Below, piece after piece: positions 1-7,936 of a DNA stretch of 64,000 bases. The notes under the pieces were generated by a model. That model made no database searches, was not told the DNA's origin, and saw nothing but the letters and a program-made list of their open reading frames with translations. The translations under genes and the position numbers were made by a program. Source of the DNA: Kineosporia babensis (GTDB taxonomy: Bacteria > Actinomycetota > Actinomycetes > Actinomycetales > Kineosporiaceae); NCBI RefSeq assembly GCF_021129305.1, contig NZ_JAJOMB010000003.1, positions 434,001 to 498,000 of the forward strand, read 5' to 3'. Numbering within the stretch: the stretch's first letter is position 1; each line of letters begins with the position of its first letter.

Positions 1-2159
1 GCTGGCCCTAGCGACGGGGCGACCTGCTCGAAAACTCCGGCCGCGCGTTCGATGGCGGGGGCGACCGCGATAGCAGCATCGGCGATCGTCTCCAGCGTCG
101 ACCCAAGAGCAGCACCCGAGCCACGGACTATCGACGAGATCGCCGGCTCAAGGGCCACCAAGGCGTCGCCCACCCGGGGCATCGCATCGAACACCGACTG
201 TGCGCCTGTCGAGATCGCCGAGAACAAGCTAGACAGGCCTGCTTGGAAGCCCGGCGTGTTCACGACGTCCGCGACGGAATTCAATCCACGGGCTAGCGTT
301 TCGAGAGGCGCCGATGATGCCCCGCCACCAGCAGCGAACACGCCCGAGATGATCCGGCCGGCGCCACCCAGCGCGGACGCGAAATCGCCGACAGCGTCGA
401 TGCCCTCCCGGAAGTACTCCTTCAAGTCCCCGGAGTCTTTGGCGTCCTGAATCTTTCGAGCGAACCGTGTGATCGAGGCGGAGGCATCTTCTGCGAGGTC
501 GGGAAGAAAGCTCGATCCGACCTGTGTGATGTCGAGCAGTGCCGCGGTGACAGGACGCGTTGACTGCAGCAGGTTCCGCATAGCGCGGTTGCTGTTGACG
601 AGGATCTTGTCGAGCTGGGTGCCGCGGTCCCCCGAGTCCAAGAACTTGGCGACGGTGCGGGTGGCGTCGTTGAGGATTCCCGCTGTACCGGTGAGGCGCT
701 TCTGCAGGATGGGTAGGTACCGATCCGACAGTGCTCGAACGTCCTGGCCCAGATTGAGAAAGAGGCGGTTCTGCACGGACTGCTGCAGATCCTTCGCCGC
801 GTCCTTCTGCGCAACAACGGCTTTCACGAACCGCTGCGCCGACGACGACAGACCCTTCAATGCCTCCCGGTACTCCTCCGCTTTCCCCGATGATGCCTCG
901 ATCGCTTCGCTGACATCGGAAACGCCAACCTTGATCGTCGCTGAAGCGACACCGACCGCGACCAGAGCGCCCGGCAGCAGACCCAACGCGCCCGACAAGT
1001 CCACCGCCGCAGCAGCAGTCCCCGCCAGCAGAGGCCCGACCGGGGCGATCGCCGCCGCACCCGCGCCAATCCCGAACACTGAGAAGATGCGCTTGAAGGC
1101 GCCTCCGTCGCCTCCACCGCCAACCCCAGCCAGGGCCTTCGCGATTCCGCCGTTGACGCCCTTGTAGATACTCGACTCGAGGATCTTTTCCGCGCCCCGG
1201 CTGACCGGCTTAACGAACGCATCCGCGAACCGGGAAGCCGCATACGCCCCGGCTCGCGCGTACGTCCGACCAGCCATGACCCGCGGGTCGTCCCACAGCA
1301 GCCGGAACGCAGCCTGCCCGTAGTTCTTGAAGCCGTCCCGGAATGCCTGCGCGGATCCTCGGCCGTACGTCGCGTACATGCCGTACACGTCCCGGAACGC
1401 CGACGGTCCGCTCGTGAACGCGTCCCGCATCCCCCGTAGCCGAGACCGCAGCCCATGCAGGAAGTAGTCGGCGCCGCCCTGCCCGTACACGGCGAACGCG
1501 CCGCCCGAATCGTCAGACCGCATCGCGTTACGGACCGTCGCCCTGAACGTGTCCGAGAACCGCTGCCCGGCAGCCTCGCCCGCCTGCCCGGCACCCACCG
1601 CCAGACCCGGCAGATCCTGGACCGTCACCGTGATCCGGGCGGCCTGCGCCTCGATCTGCCGGCGCATCCCGTCCATCAGCTGGCGGCCCGCAGCCTCAGC
1701 GAACGAATCCCCGAACTCGACCCCCGCGCGCTGCCCGAGAGCCCGGAGTGCACCGGCAGACAGGGCGCGGCCCATCCCCGCCTCGAGAGCCAGCCCCGAC
1801 TGGCGGCCAGCGATCTGCCCGAAGTTCCGGCCGAACCCGCGCCCCAGATCCGTAGCGGTGACGGTGATCCGGGTTGCGGCTTCCCGAAGCTTGTCGCCCA
1901 TCGACTGGGCTGCCTGCTTCCCGGCGGCATCACCGAAAGCCTGCCCGGCCTCCTGCCCAGCTTTCGCCATCGCCGCCTTGATGAGCGGCATTTGGGCAGA
2001 CAAGTTCGCGGCGAAAGACTTCCCAAACCGGTTCGCGGCAGCCTTGCCTGCGTCTTCGCCGTACTGTTCACCGATCCGGCGGATGTCTTCGCGGGCGCCA
2101 GCATCCCGCGCCTTGACGAGGATGTAGGCGACTGCGACCTGGGGCACGGCTTCAGCCAT
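1..2159 (-). CDS. Tape measure protein (partial, C-terminus beyond window)
   Basis: Reading leftwards from ATG at 2159, a frame stays open to the window edge (719 codons, no stop), starting MAEAVPQVAVAYILVKARD. The first ~230 residues are alanine/glycine-rich amphipathic helices with a repeated RITVT pattern. Residues ~330-390 hold a small hydrophobic Ala/Gly-rich segment (FGIGAGAAAIAPVGPLLAG), followed by long helical stretches. Length, composition and position directly after the frameshifted chaperone genes identify the tape measure protein, which sets siphovirus tail length. The start lies 7 bases after the chaperone stop, implying coupled translation. The reading-frame shadows on the plus strand are not genes. 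Confidence 0.9.
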   Translation of the reverse strand, partial: MAEAVPQVAVAYILVKARDAGAREDIRRIGEQYGEDAGKAAANRFGKSFAANLSAQMPLIKAAMAKAGQEAGQAFGDAAGKQAAQSMGDKLREAATRITVTATDLGRGFGRNFGQIAGRQSGLALEAGMGRALSAGALRALGQRAGVEFGDSFAEAAGRQLMDGMRRQIEAQAARITVTVQDLPGLAVGAGQAGEAAGQRFSDTFRATVRNAMRSDDSGGAFAVYGQGGADYFLHGLRSRLRGMRDAFTSGPSAFRDVYGMYATYGRGSAQAFRDGFKNYGQAAFRLLWDDPRVMAGRTYARAGAYAASRFADAFVKPVSRGAEKILESSIYKGVNGGIAKALAGVGGGGDGGAFKRIFSVFGIGAGAAAIAPVGPLLAGTAAAAVDLSGALGLLPGALVAVGVASATIKVGVSDVSEAIEASSGKAEEYREALKGLSSSAQRFVKAVVAQKDAAKDLQQSVQNRLFLNLGQDVRALSDRYLPILQKRLTGTAGILNDATRTVAKFLDSGDRGTQLDKILVNSNRAMRNLLQSTRPVTAALLDITQVGSSFLPDLAEDASASITRFARKIQDAKDSGDLKEYFREGIDAVGDFASALGGAGRIISGVFAAGGGASSAPLETLARGLNSVADVVNTPGFQAGLSSLFSAISTGAQSVFDAMPRVGDALVALEPAISSIVRGSGAALGSTLETIADAAIAVAPAIERAAGVFEQVAPSLGP

Positions 2160-2165
2160 GCGTCA

Positions 2166-2541
2166 TCACCACCCTTGTGCGGCGATCCACTCCTTGTGCG
2201 CGTCCTCGATGGCCTTGCCCGTCACGCCGAGCGGCAGGGCAAGTTCTTCGTCCACTTGCGCTCGAACCTCCGGGGGGAGGTCTTCGATCAGCGCGGCGTA
2301 GACGACATCGAGAAACGCAGACAGGGTCAGATCTGCGAGGCCAGCTGACCCGTGGCCACGAGATGCTTCTGCAGGTTCGCCCGCTGCTGCTCCGCCGGCG
2401 TCAACGGCCGAAACGAATCCGTCGGCTCGGTGAGGAGTTCGGTGCCCGGGGCCGTGCGCCCAGAGCCAGCGTCCGTTGAGCCTGGCCCAGTCGTCGATGG
2501 CCCAGCCGATGAGTCGCTGGACCGTCTCGTAGGGCGTCCGG
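2166..2541 (-). CDS. Tail assembly chaperone, -1 frameshift extension (GT-type)
   Basis: Overlapping the 3' part of the upstream chaperone, the -1 frame is open from about 2541 to the TGA at 2168-2166. It encodes a coherent peptide containing TPYETVQRLIGWAIDDW and ending KEWIAAQGW, with no start codon or SD of its own. It is best explained as the product of a programmed -1 frameshift, as in lambda G/GT and most siphoviruses, giving a fusion of the N-terminal chaperone with this tail. The slip probably occurs near 2531-2541 (sense strand GGACGCCCTAC); a canonical XXXYYYZ heptamer is not obvious. It ends 6 bases before the tape measure start. Confidence 0.75.
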
Positions 2542-2929
2542 CGACCGCCGCTTCGAGGCGGTTGACGATGGAGAAGATCTCTTCGGAGGGGACGCCGTAC
2601 CGGTCCGCGGCGCGCGTGAACCGGTCCATCTGTCCTTCGCCGAGTACGCCCTCCAAGAGGGAGTAGACGGCCGACATGGCGTTCATGTCGGACTGGACCT
2701 TCTCGGCCCTGGCTGCGGCGCGGCCTTCTTCGGTCCGGGCGCGCTTCTCCGCGGCGTCGCCTCGTTCGGCCTGCTCCTGGGCGAGCTTCATCTTGTGCGC
2801 GAACTGCAAGAACGAGCCTGCGCCGCTGGTGGCGGGGAGTTCGAATTCCTCACCGCAGAACGTGAAGACGTCCGGGTCGTCTGCGATGTCGGTGCGGATG
2901 TCCGGGGTGAAGTCACCAAGGTTCGGCAT
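2327..2929 (-). CDS. Tail assembly chaperone (G-type)
   Basis: A 200-aa protein starting MPNLGDFTPDIRTD, placed between the major tail protein and tape measure genes, the conserved position of siphovirus tail assembly chaperones. An upstream in-frame start at 2965 is possible, but ATG 2929 overlaps the preceding stop (TGATG), so it is preferred. The middle is helical and charged (residues ~45-115). After residue ~130 the zero frame degenerates to a Pro/Ser/Thr-rich tail, while the -1 frame becomes protein-like, as expected for a frameshifting gene. Confidence 0.8.
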   Translation of the reverse strand: MPNLGDFTPDIRTDIADDPDVFTFCGEEFELPATSGAGSFLQFAHKMKLAQEQAERGDAAEKRARTEEGRAAARAEKVQSDMNAMSAVYSLLEGVLGEGQMDRFTRAADRYGVPSEEIFSIVNRLEAAVAGRPTRRSSDSSAGPSTTGPGSTDAGSGRTAPGTELLTEPTDSFRPLTPAEQQRANLQKHLVATGQLASQI

Positions 2930-3519
2930 CAGGCAGCCGCCAGACGACCGGTGCCCGCGAGCCAAATGTTGAACGGGTCACCGGTGCTGGGCTGCGAGAC
3001 CTTGAACGTGAGCGGCAGCGACTGACAGTTCGGTGCCTTCTGGTTGCTCATCTGAATGTTGCCGGACTGCAGACACTGGTACATGATCGACCGCTGCGTG
3101 AAGTCCTGGGACTCCCAGCCGAGCATGGTCTTCACGCTGGCACCGAGGGCGGGCGGGCCGAGCTTGGTGACGGTCGTCGGACCGGTACCGCTGACGGTCG
3201 TGCTCGAGATGCCGTTGAACGCGAGGGCGTAGCTTCGGTCGGTGACGTGGGCTAGGTCGAACGCGAAACCAATCGCGCGGCTGACCTCAACCTCATCCAG
3301 GGGGTCGAGGTACTCGGCCACGGTGATGCCCTCAGACGTCACCTCGTAGCTGAACTGGGATCCGTCGCGGGTCACACCGCACAACTGCCACGCGACCGGC
3401 CACGCGTCAGTAAAAACCCCGCCAGCGGCGGTCATCGTGGGAAGAGTGGAGCCGAGAACAGCCCGGTACAAGTAACCGGGACCGACGGCTGTGGCATGAG
3501 GGACGACTGCGGCAGGCAA
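2929..3519 (-). CDS. Major tail (tube) protein
   Basis: A 196-aa beta-rich protein (PAAVVPHATAVGPGYLYRAV at the N-terminus) just upstream of the chaperone and tape measure genes, matching a siphovirus tail tube subunit in size and place. The start is TTG at 3519, chosen for a GGAGG five bases upstream. The 123-bp leader carries one good and one weaker copy of the conserved late promoter/leader element, consistent with a protein needed in many copies. Residues ~70-150 contain the central beta segments (ITVAEYLDP, SYALAFNGIS). Confidence 0.85.
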   Translation of the reverse strand: MPAAVVPHATAVGPGYLYRAVLGSTLPTMTAAGGVFTDAWPVAWQLCGVTRDGSQFSYEVTSEGITVAEYLDPLDEVEVSRAIGFAFDLAHVTDRSYALAFNGISSTTVSGTGPTTVTKLGPPALGASVKTMLGWESQDFTQRSIMYQCLQSGNIQMSNQKAPNCQSLPLTFKVSQPSTGDPFNIWLAGTGRLAAA

Positions 3520-3540
3520 GGGTGCCTCCAGAGGTTGCGC

Positions 3541-3561
3541 TCCAACCCCGGCGGGAGCTAC
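3541..3561 (-). promoter_or_regulatory. Late promoter/leader element, copy 1 (major tail protein)
   Basis: On the minus strand GTAGCT is followed by 7 nt and GGGTTGGA. This is one of ten copies of a -10-like hexamer plus GGGTTGGG found before late genes. A second, weaker match (TAGGTG then AGGTTGGG) lies just upstream at 3592-3612, so this leader may hold a tandem pair. Confidence 0.55.
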
Positions 3562-3642
3562 TCCCGTCGTGCTGGTGCTGGCCGACTACGGCCCAACCTC
3601 TGCGGCACCTAGATGCCGTTCCCACGCACAGAGTACCCGCTG

Positions 3643-4410
3643 TCAGGCGGTTATGGCCTCACGGTCCGGCAACACGTCCAGTAGTCCCTGCACCGAGAAC
3701 TCCAACGCTGCAGTCGTCTCCCACCATGAGCGCATCGCGGTCGTCGTCTTCTCCTGCTGGTCACGCTTGTCGACGTACGTGACTTCCTGCTCGCCCGCCT
3801 GCTTCATTGTGACGCCGCCCATCCGGAAGCGCTGCGGGTGTCGGCCCCAGTCTTTGCCTGCCTCGTCGAGCATTGCGCGCATCTGGCGTGTGCCCTTGCC
3901 CTGCAGTTTCTTGTGCGAGAACGCCGCCTGCGCGGCCATCGACACCGAGTTCCGCATGCAGTCGCGCTGGCGCCAGATCAGGTAATTCGCGGCCTCTACC
4001 GCGCTCGGCACGGTGAAGACTCGGGCATCGAACAGGGCAGGCGACGCCATGCCGCGCGGGTACTGGGCATTGAACGTCACCGATGCCAGCGCAGCGGCTA
4101 TCGACACCTGCTTCTGAATGACGCCACCGAACCACGGCTGCGATTCTGGGTTCAGGTCAGCGAAGATGACGCTGATCTCGTCAGACTGCGAGTGGGCGAG
4201 CACGGCGCCCTGAATCTCCGAGCACAGGGCCCGCGCTGTGGCGTCCAGCGTCTCGGCGAGATGCATATCGAACGGGCGCGGCAGGCCACGAGTCCAGCTG
4301 TGGAAGGCGCGGCCATCAACCCGCAGCACGGAGATTGAGTGCGGAGACAGCATCGAACGCTGCTCCGCCTCGTATGCCTTCATGCGGTCGCCGAGCGAAT
4401 CCCCAACCAT
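3643..4410 (-). CDS. Thg1-like tRNA-His guanylyltransferase / 3'-5' polymerase
   Basis: A 255-aa protein with the Thg1 family signatures in order: GDRMKAYE near the N-terminus, RVDGRAFHSWTRG (first metal-binding Asp, residue ~32), QSDEIS (second metal pair, ~75), QPWFGG, FDARVF, NYLIWRQRDCMRNSVS and SHKKLQGK. The family adds nucleotides in the 3'-5' direction to tRNA 5' ends; bacterial and phage Thg1-like proteins typically repair truncated tRNAs. It sits inside the late operon between tail terminator and major tail protein genes, where no tRNA function would be expected. All catalytic residues appear present, so activity is plausible. Confidence 0.9.
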   Translation of the reverse strand: MVGDSLGDRMKAYEAEQRSMLSPHSISVLRVDGRAFHSWTRGLPRPFDMHLAETLDATARALCSEIQGAVLAHSQSDEISVIFADLNPESQPWFGGVIQKQVSIAAALASVTFNAQYPRGMASPALFDARVFTVPSAVEAANYLIWRQRDCMRNSVSMAAQAAFSHKKLQGKGTRQMRAMLDEAGKDWGRHPQRFRMGGVTMKQAGEQEVTYVDKRDQQEKTTTAMRSWWETTAALEFSVQGLLDVLPDREAITA

Positions 4411-4427
4411 GCGGCCAGTCTCTCAGA

Positions 4428-4868
4428 TCAGACGTCCTGCATGACGAACACGGCGGACATCCGGTAAGCGGTTTCGCCGCCGATCTGCCCGGAGAACAGG
4501 GGCCCCTGGACGGTGTGCGCGCACCGGATCTTCACGGACCCCTCATGGGTCTGCACAATGACGGGCTGCCCGGTCAGCTTACGGACCTCTACGGCGAGAG
4601 CGCGGGCGCCCTGCTGCGCTTCACGACGTGCGCCGTCCTGGCCCCCGTTCGCCCTCACCTCGAACGTGATCGGCGCCGAATGCCCGAGCCCGTCCTGGTC
4701 CACGTCCGCGTTACTCACCCGCAGAGTCGCCATCGCACCCATCTGAGGCGACCGCACCTCGGACAGGTGCACACCGACCAGCGGGCGGCCCTTCCCGATC
4801 AGACCCGGAAGACTGCGGGCCCAGGAGAGAACGACGCCCTCAGCGTCGAAAGTGATGCCCGTGGTCAC
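4428..4868 (-). CDS. Tail terminator-like protein
   Basis: A 146-aa protein starting at GTG 4868, whose first bases overlap the preceding stop (GTGA). It contains RPLVGVHLSEVRSPQMG and an alternating beta/helix layout (VIVQTHEGSVKIRCAH), as in proteins that cap the tail tube. Function is inferred mainly from position: after the gp10-like connector and before the major tail protein, the usual place of the tail terminator. Sequence alone does not prove it. Confidence 0.6.
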   Translation of the reverse strand: MTTGITFDAEGVVLSWARSLPGLIGKGRPLVGVHLSEVRSPQMGAMATLRVSNADVDQDGLGHSAPITFEVRANGGQDGARREAQQGARALAVEVRKLTGQPVIVQTHEGSVKIRCAHTVQGPLFSGQIGGETAYRMSAVFVMQDV

Positions 4869-4978
4869 GGGAACACCGCTGGAAGCGCCGCCACGCCCTC
4901 AACGACGAAGTACGCGATGCACAATCGCAGGGCCACCCAGTTCGTGACGGCCAGCCAGTCGATGCGGTCCTCGGTCAT
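4865..4978 (-). CDS. Small hydrophobic protein, 37 aa
   Basis: ATG 4978 overlaps the stop of the gp10-like gene (ATGA) and its own TGA overlaps the next GTG (GTGA), so it sits tightly between two real genes. The peptide MTEDRIDWLAVTNWVALRLC continues with AYFVVEGVAALPAVF, one probable membrane segment. No family was recognised; support comes from the translational overlaps on both sides. Confidence 0.5.
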   Translation of the reverse strand: MTEDRIDWLAVTNWVALRLCIAYFVVEGVAALPAVFP

Positions 4979-5370
4979 CGTCCCCCCAGTGCGTCGAAGA
5001 CATCGGTGAGCGCAGGAATCAAATACGGCTTGTCCTGCCGTGCGAACGGCGGCGGCGCCCACGGTCGCTCTTCCGGGCGTTCGATCCAGCGCGCGTACGG
5101 GTCGCCTGGACGCGATGACGCCTTACTCAACACGGCCGACGTCGAAACCATGCCCTCAAGGTCGCCAACGAACGCCCACGCGATCTGGCTTTTCAGCCAG
5201 CCCGCGGGATGCCCCTCAGGCGTCTTCGACGGCTTGCCGACCGGAGCCAGTTCACGGGCCCGGTCGTACACCTTCTCCGTCGTCTCAGCGACGAAAGCCG
5301 CCACCGGCCCCGCAGGAGAGAACAGCGACTGGTAGACGGCCTCGTCGACAATGACCAGAACCTCAGCCAC
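4975..5370 (-). CDS. HK97 gp10-like head-tail connector / tail component
   Basis: A 131-aa protein with the pattern TTEKVYDRARELAPVGKP followed by GWLKSQIAW and a C-terminal stretch ending PYLIPALTDVFDALGGR. This layout (N-terminal helix, basic beta region with GHPAGWLKSQ, final helix) is typical of HK97 gp10 family neck proteins. It lies between the head-tail adaptor block and the tail terminator, as in many siphoviruses. Confidence 0.75.
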   Translation of the reverse strand: MAEVLVIVDEAVYQSLFSPAGPVAAFVAETTEKVYDRARELAPVGKPSKTPEGHPAGWLKSQIAWAFVGDLEGMVSTSAVLSKASSRPGDPYARWIERPEERPWAPPPFARQDKPYLIPALTDVFDALGGR

Positions 5371-5372
5371 GA

Positions 5373-5555
5373 TCAGACCCTCTCGGATCCAGCCCCACGA
5401 CGCTCAACCGTGACGTCAATCAAGGCGCCGCCGTCCGCCTCCTTGCAGACGCACCCAGCCTCGATCCTCTTCACCCGCGCCCGGTAGCTCAGCACCTCGG
5501 CAGCGATCAGGTACGCGAACAAGCCGATCCAGAAGACGATCCACACGTCACCCAT
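5373..5555 (-). CDS. Small membrane protein, 60 aa
   Basis: Starts at ATG 5555, overlapping the upstream stop, and encodes MGDVWIVFWIGLFAYLIAAE, a single N-terminal membrane helix, followed by a basic cytoplasmic part with CVCK. No family was recognised. It lies inside the connector operon, so it is probably co-expressed with head-tail joining proteins. It could be a minor virion or membrane-interacting protein. Confidence 0.6.
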   Translation of the reverse strand: MGDVWIVFWIGLFAYLIAAEVLSYRARVKRIEAGCVCKEADGGALIDVTVERRGAGSERV

Positions 5556-5947
5556 CAGGAGTCGCGCTCCCTGCGGGCCCGACGCGCCGCCTCCGGGTTC
5601 GCCGGCTGCGGGGGCTCCTCGGCCGCCGTCGGGGTCGACTTTCCGGCCTCGGCTGCGGGTGCGGGTGCCGGGGCGTGGTTGATGCGGCGGATCAGGCCAT
5701 GCGCTTCCCACATCGGGACCATCTTGTGAGAAGCGGGAACCTTTCCACCCTTGTTCACGGCTCGGGCCCCATCAACGTACAGATCGGCCAGCACCTCGTA
5801 CGTGTTGAACTCGATCCAGGTCTCTTCGTCGGTCGGCGCCTCAACCGACACCGCGCCCGGCGTCTCGGGCACCACCGTCGGAACCGGCACGCCTTCCGCG
5901 AAAGTCGCCGGACGATCATCCACTGGCGCCTGCTGCTGCTCTGCCAC
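5555..5947 (-). CDS. Hypothetical structural-region protein
   Basis: GTG 5947 is chosen as start because a GGGGAG lies just upstream and a late promoter/leader element ends 24 bases before it. The 130-residue product has a proline-rich N-terminus, a compact centre (EETWIEFNTYEVLADLYVDG and HGLIRRINH) and an Ala/Pro/Arg-rich C-terminal tail. It resembles short head-tail region proteins of actinophages, but no function can be assigned. It is the first gene of the unit running down to the tail genes. Confidence 0.65.
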   Translation of the reverse strand: MAEQQQAPVDDRPATFAEGVPVPTVVPETPGAVSVEAPTDEETWIEFNTYEVLADLYVDGARAVNKGGKVPASHKMVPMWEAHGLIRRINHAPAPAPAAEAGKSTPTAAEEPPQPANPEAARRARRERDS

Positions 5948-5971
5948 GGGAACTCCCCTGCTCGAAGGAAT

Positions 5972-5992
5972 CCCAACCCCACGTAGATCGTA
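5972..5992 (-). promoter_or_regulatory. Late promoter/leader element, copy 2
   Basis: TACGAT, 7 nt, GGGTTGGG on the minus strand, immediately after a strong terminator hairpin and before the GTG at 5947. The pairing of terminator and promoter marks a transcription unit boundary between capsid-connector and neck/tail genes. Confidence 0.65.
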
Positions 5993-6005
5993 GCCCGCAA
6001 ACAGC

Positions 6006-6040
6006 GGAAGCCCCGACCCACGGGGGAGGTCGGGGCTTCC
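6006..6040. terminator. Factor-independent terminator-like hairpin
   Basis: Perfect 13-bp stem GGAAGCCCCGACC / GGTCGGGGCTTCC with a 9-nt loop, lying between the stop of the adaptor gene (6088) and late promoter copy 2. Symmetric and without a long U tract, as usual for actinomycete terminators. Confidence 0.75.
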
Positions 6041-6087
6041 GGGCGTCCATGCCCAGCGTCGAGCCACCTTGTCGAACCAGCATCAGG

Positions 6088-6810
6088 CTACAGGATCAGC
6101 GGCGGCCCTGGCGCCGGAAAACTGAACGAGACCAGGCGATCAGGCAAGCCATCCGGGTCCGGCTGATTCTCTGTACCGCCACCCGCACCCAAATTCACTG
6201 CCTTTGCCTGCTCGACCAGCAGCAGCGCATCCTCCCGCAGCCGCTGCGCGAGACTCACGTCAGCGTCCCGCTCAGGCCAAGACAGCTCAGCCCAATACGC
6301 CGCCCACAACGCTGTTGCCGCCGACGCCAGACCGTAAGCCGGCGTCACCACGGGGCGGCCGACCATCCCCGAAACGACCGCCACTGAGGCGCCGATCAGC
6401 CGGGACACGTCATCCCCGGTCGGGTACGTGTCCTCCGTGAACGTCCCCAGCGGACGGTTGACGTCGTCGCCGTACGAGTCCTGGGACCTTGTCCGGGACG
6501 GGATGTGCACGGCGACCTGCCGGAGCGTCGGCGCCCACACTGCGGCCTCGCCGGCCGGGAACGCGTGGATGCCGACGACCTCGACCTGGTCGGGGCCGAC
6601 GGACCGCCACGTCACCCGCCAGTCGCCCTCCACCGTGATCGGCGGCTGGACGCTGAAGTTTCCGGGACCATCGGATCCGACAGTCAGAGACGTGATCTGC
6701 CCCGCCGGATCGCGGACATCGGCGACGACCAGGGTGGGGACGATCGGTTCGCCATCATCATCCCGCAGCCGCCACGTCAGGGTCGGGGTGTCGCCCACGT
6801 CAACGATCAC
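6088..6810 (-). CDS. Head-tail adaptor-like protein
   Basis: A 240-aa protein. Residues 1-85 form an immunoglobulin-like beta domain (TPTLTWRLRDDDGEPIVPTL), and the rest is helical with GDDVSRLIGASVAVVSGMVG and AYWAELSWPERDADVSLAQR, characteristic of phage head-tail adaptor (gp6/gp8-like) proteins. It lies directly after capsid accessory genes and before the gp10-like connector. The fusion of a beta domain to the helical adaptor is common in actinophages. Confidence 0.65.
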   Translation of the reverse strand: MIVDVGDTPTLTWRLRDDDGEPIVPTLVVADVRDPAGQITSLTVGSDGPGNFSVQPPITVEGDWRVTWRSVGPDQVEVVGIHAFPAGEAAVWAPTLRQVAVHIPSRTRSQDSYGDDVNRPLGTFTEDTYPTGDDVSRLIGASVAVVSGMVGRPVVTPAYGLASAATALWAAYWAELSWPERDADVSLAQRLREDALLLVEQAKAVNLGAGGGTENQPDPDGLPDRLVSFSFPAPGPPLIL

Positions 6811-6964
6811 GAGTCACACTCCAATCCACGGTCGCGGGCGGCATCGGCTCTGCGCCGTACGCGACCTGCCCATAGGCGGACTCGCCGTACACGGCCCCGT
6901 CCTGCCCAGCGAACCCACCCTCGTCGACGCTTGACCGGCCACTGTCGGACACCCACTGCTTCAC
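6800..6964 (-). CDS. Small protein, 54 aa
   Basis: GTG 6964 overlaps the preceding stop (GTGA) and the reading frame ends just inside the next gene start. The peptide is rich in Gly and Tyr (GQDGAVYGESAYGQVAYG) and ends ATVDWSVTRDR. Such short GAxYG proteins occur in capsid-connector operons of actinophages. The function is unknown. Confidence 0.55.
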   Translation of the reverse strand: MKQWVSDSGRSSVDEGGFAGQDGAVYGESAYGQVAYGAEPMPPATVDWSVTRDR

Positions 6965-7341
6965 ACTCCACGCACCTTGAGTAGGACCGTGATCCCGGCC
7001 GGTGACGCTTCGAGGCCCTCCACCTGTGTGTTGAGCAGGAGAACGCCCGTCGTCCTCGACTCCCCCACCTGAACCTTCACCTGTGACGTCGAGTAGGAGA
7101 GCACAAACGGCGCCGGAAACTGTGCCGGGGATGCGGTGTTGCGCACGACCGTCGGACCCACCCAATGCACCGCCGCGAAGTAGCCGGCCGGGAGAGTGAA
7201 CGTTGCGACCCCCGACGCATCGGTAACCGCGGTCCCGCACCAGTCCTTCCCCGGGATCGGCGTCCCATCCTGGTACGCGTACGAGTCCGGGACCGCCCGG
7301 AACCTGCCAGCGGCCGTCATCCGGACCCGACGATCAGGCAC
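6961..7341 (-). CDS. Hypothetical head-region protein
   Basis: A 126-aa protein starting at GTG 7341 that overlaps the preceding stop (TAGTG). It is beta-rich, with VTDASGVATFTLPAGYFAAV resembling a small Ig/CnaB-like fold as seen in capsid-decorating proteins. The C-terminal half (VKVQVGESRTTGVLLL) continues the beta pattern. Position after the capsid genes suggests a minor structural role; this is inference. Confidence 0.6.
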   Translation of the reverse strand: MPDRRVRMTAAGRFRAVPDSYAYQDGTPIPGKDWCGTAVTDASGVATFTLPAGYFAAVHWVGPTVVRNTASPAQFPAPFVLSYSTSQVKVQVGESRTTGVLLLNTQVEGLEASPAGITVLLKVRGV

Positions 7342-7880
7342 TACGCCGCAGCCGGGGCGAGCTCGATCTCCAAGCCCGCCGAGAACATGAACGCCGTGGC
7401 CGAACCAGCAACGCCGACCCGCTGCACAACCTGGCTCGCACCCGACGGAGCAGTCGACGTGACGCCGCCCGGCGTCGTCGCCGACAGGAACACATCACCG
7501 CCCGGCGTCAGACCCGAAACGGCCGAGTTCGCGCCCCCGAACCACACCGTCACCGGCGAGCCCGCAGACGCCCCCTGCTGCGCGTACCCCCACGCCCGCT
7601 TCCCAGCAGCCGAAGCATCAGCCAGACGCGCCCGAGTAACCGGCTGCCCGCCAACAGTGTCCGGGTAAATGTTCACCAGGCGCCCGGCCGCAATCGCCTC
7701 CGACGCGACGCCAGTCCACGTCGCCGGCGCATACCCGTCCGGCAGGAGGCTCTGGTGAAGCTTGCCGTCATCACCGAGACCGACACCGTCGCCGCCATTC
7801 GCGGCGCCGGTCGAGACGGTCGTGAACGGCATCTGCTTGAGTCGTCCGGCGACCTGCTGCAGGTATGTCTTCGCTGGCAT
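7341..7880 (-). CDS. Capsid accessory / head fibre-like protein
   Basis: A 179-aa protein: N-terminal helix (MPAKTYLQQVAGRLKQMPF), a linker, and a beta-rich domain with ALPDTVGG-like turns, RARLADASAAGKRAWGYAQ, GSPVTVWFGGANSAVSGLTP and QVVQRVGVAGSATAFMFSAG. The last domain has the fold pattern of DUF2190-type decoration or head-fibre proteins (removable small-molecule-like beta barrel). It shares its G-LTPG motif with the next upstream gene. A virion role is likely. Confidence 0.6.
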   Translation of the reverse strand: MPAKTYLQQVAGRLKQMPFTTVSTGAANGGDGVGLGDDGKLHQSLLPDGYAPATWTGVASEAIAAGRLVNIYPDTVGGQPVTRARLADASAAGKRAWGYAQQGASAGSPVTVWFGGANSAVSGLTPGGDVFLSATTPGGVTSTAPSGASQVVQRVGVAGSATAFMFSAGLEIELAPAAA

Positions 7881-7936
7881 GGGAGTCCCCCTACTTCACG
7901 CGCGCTTCAAGCGCGGCTGGAAAGGCTTTCGATTGG

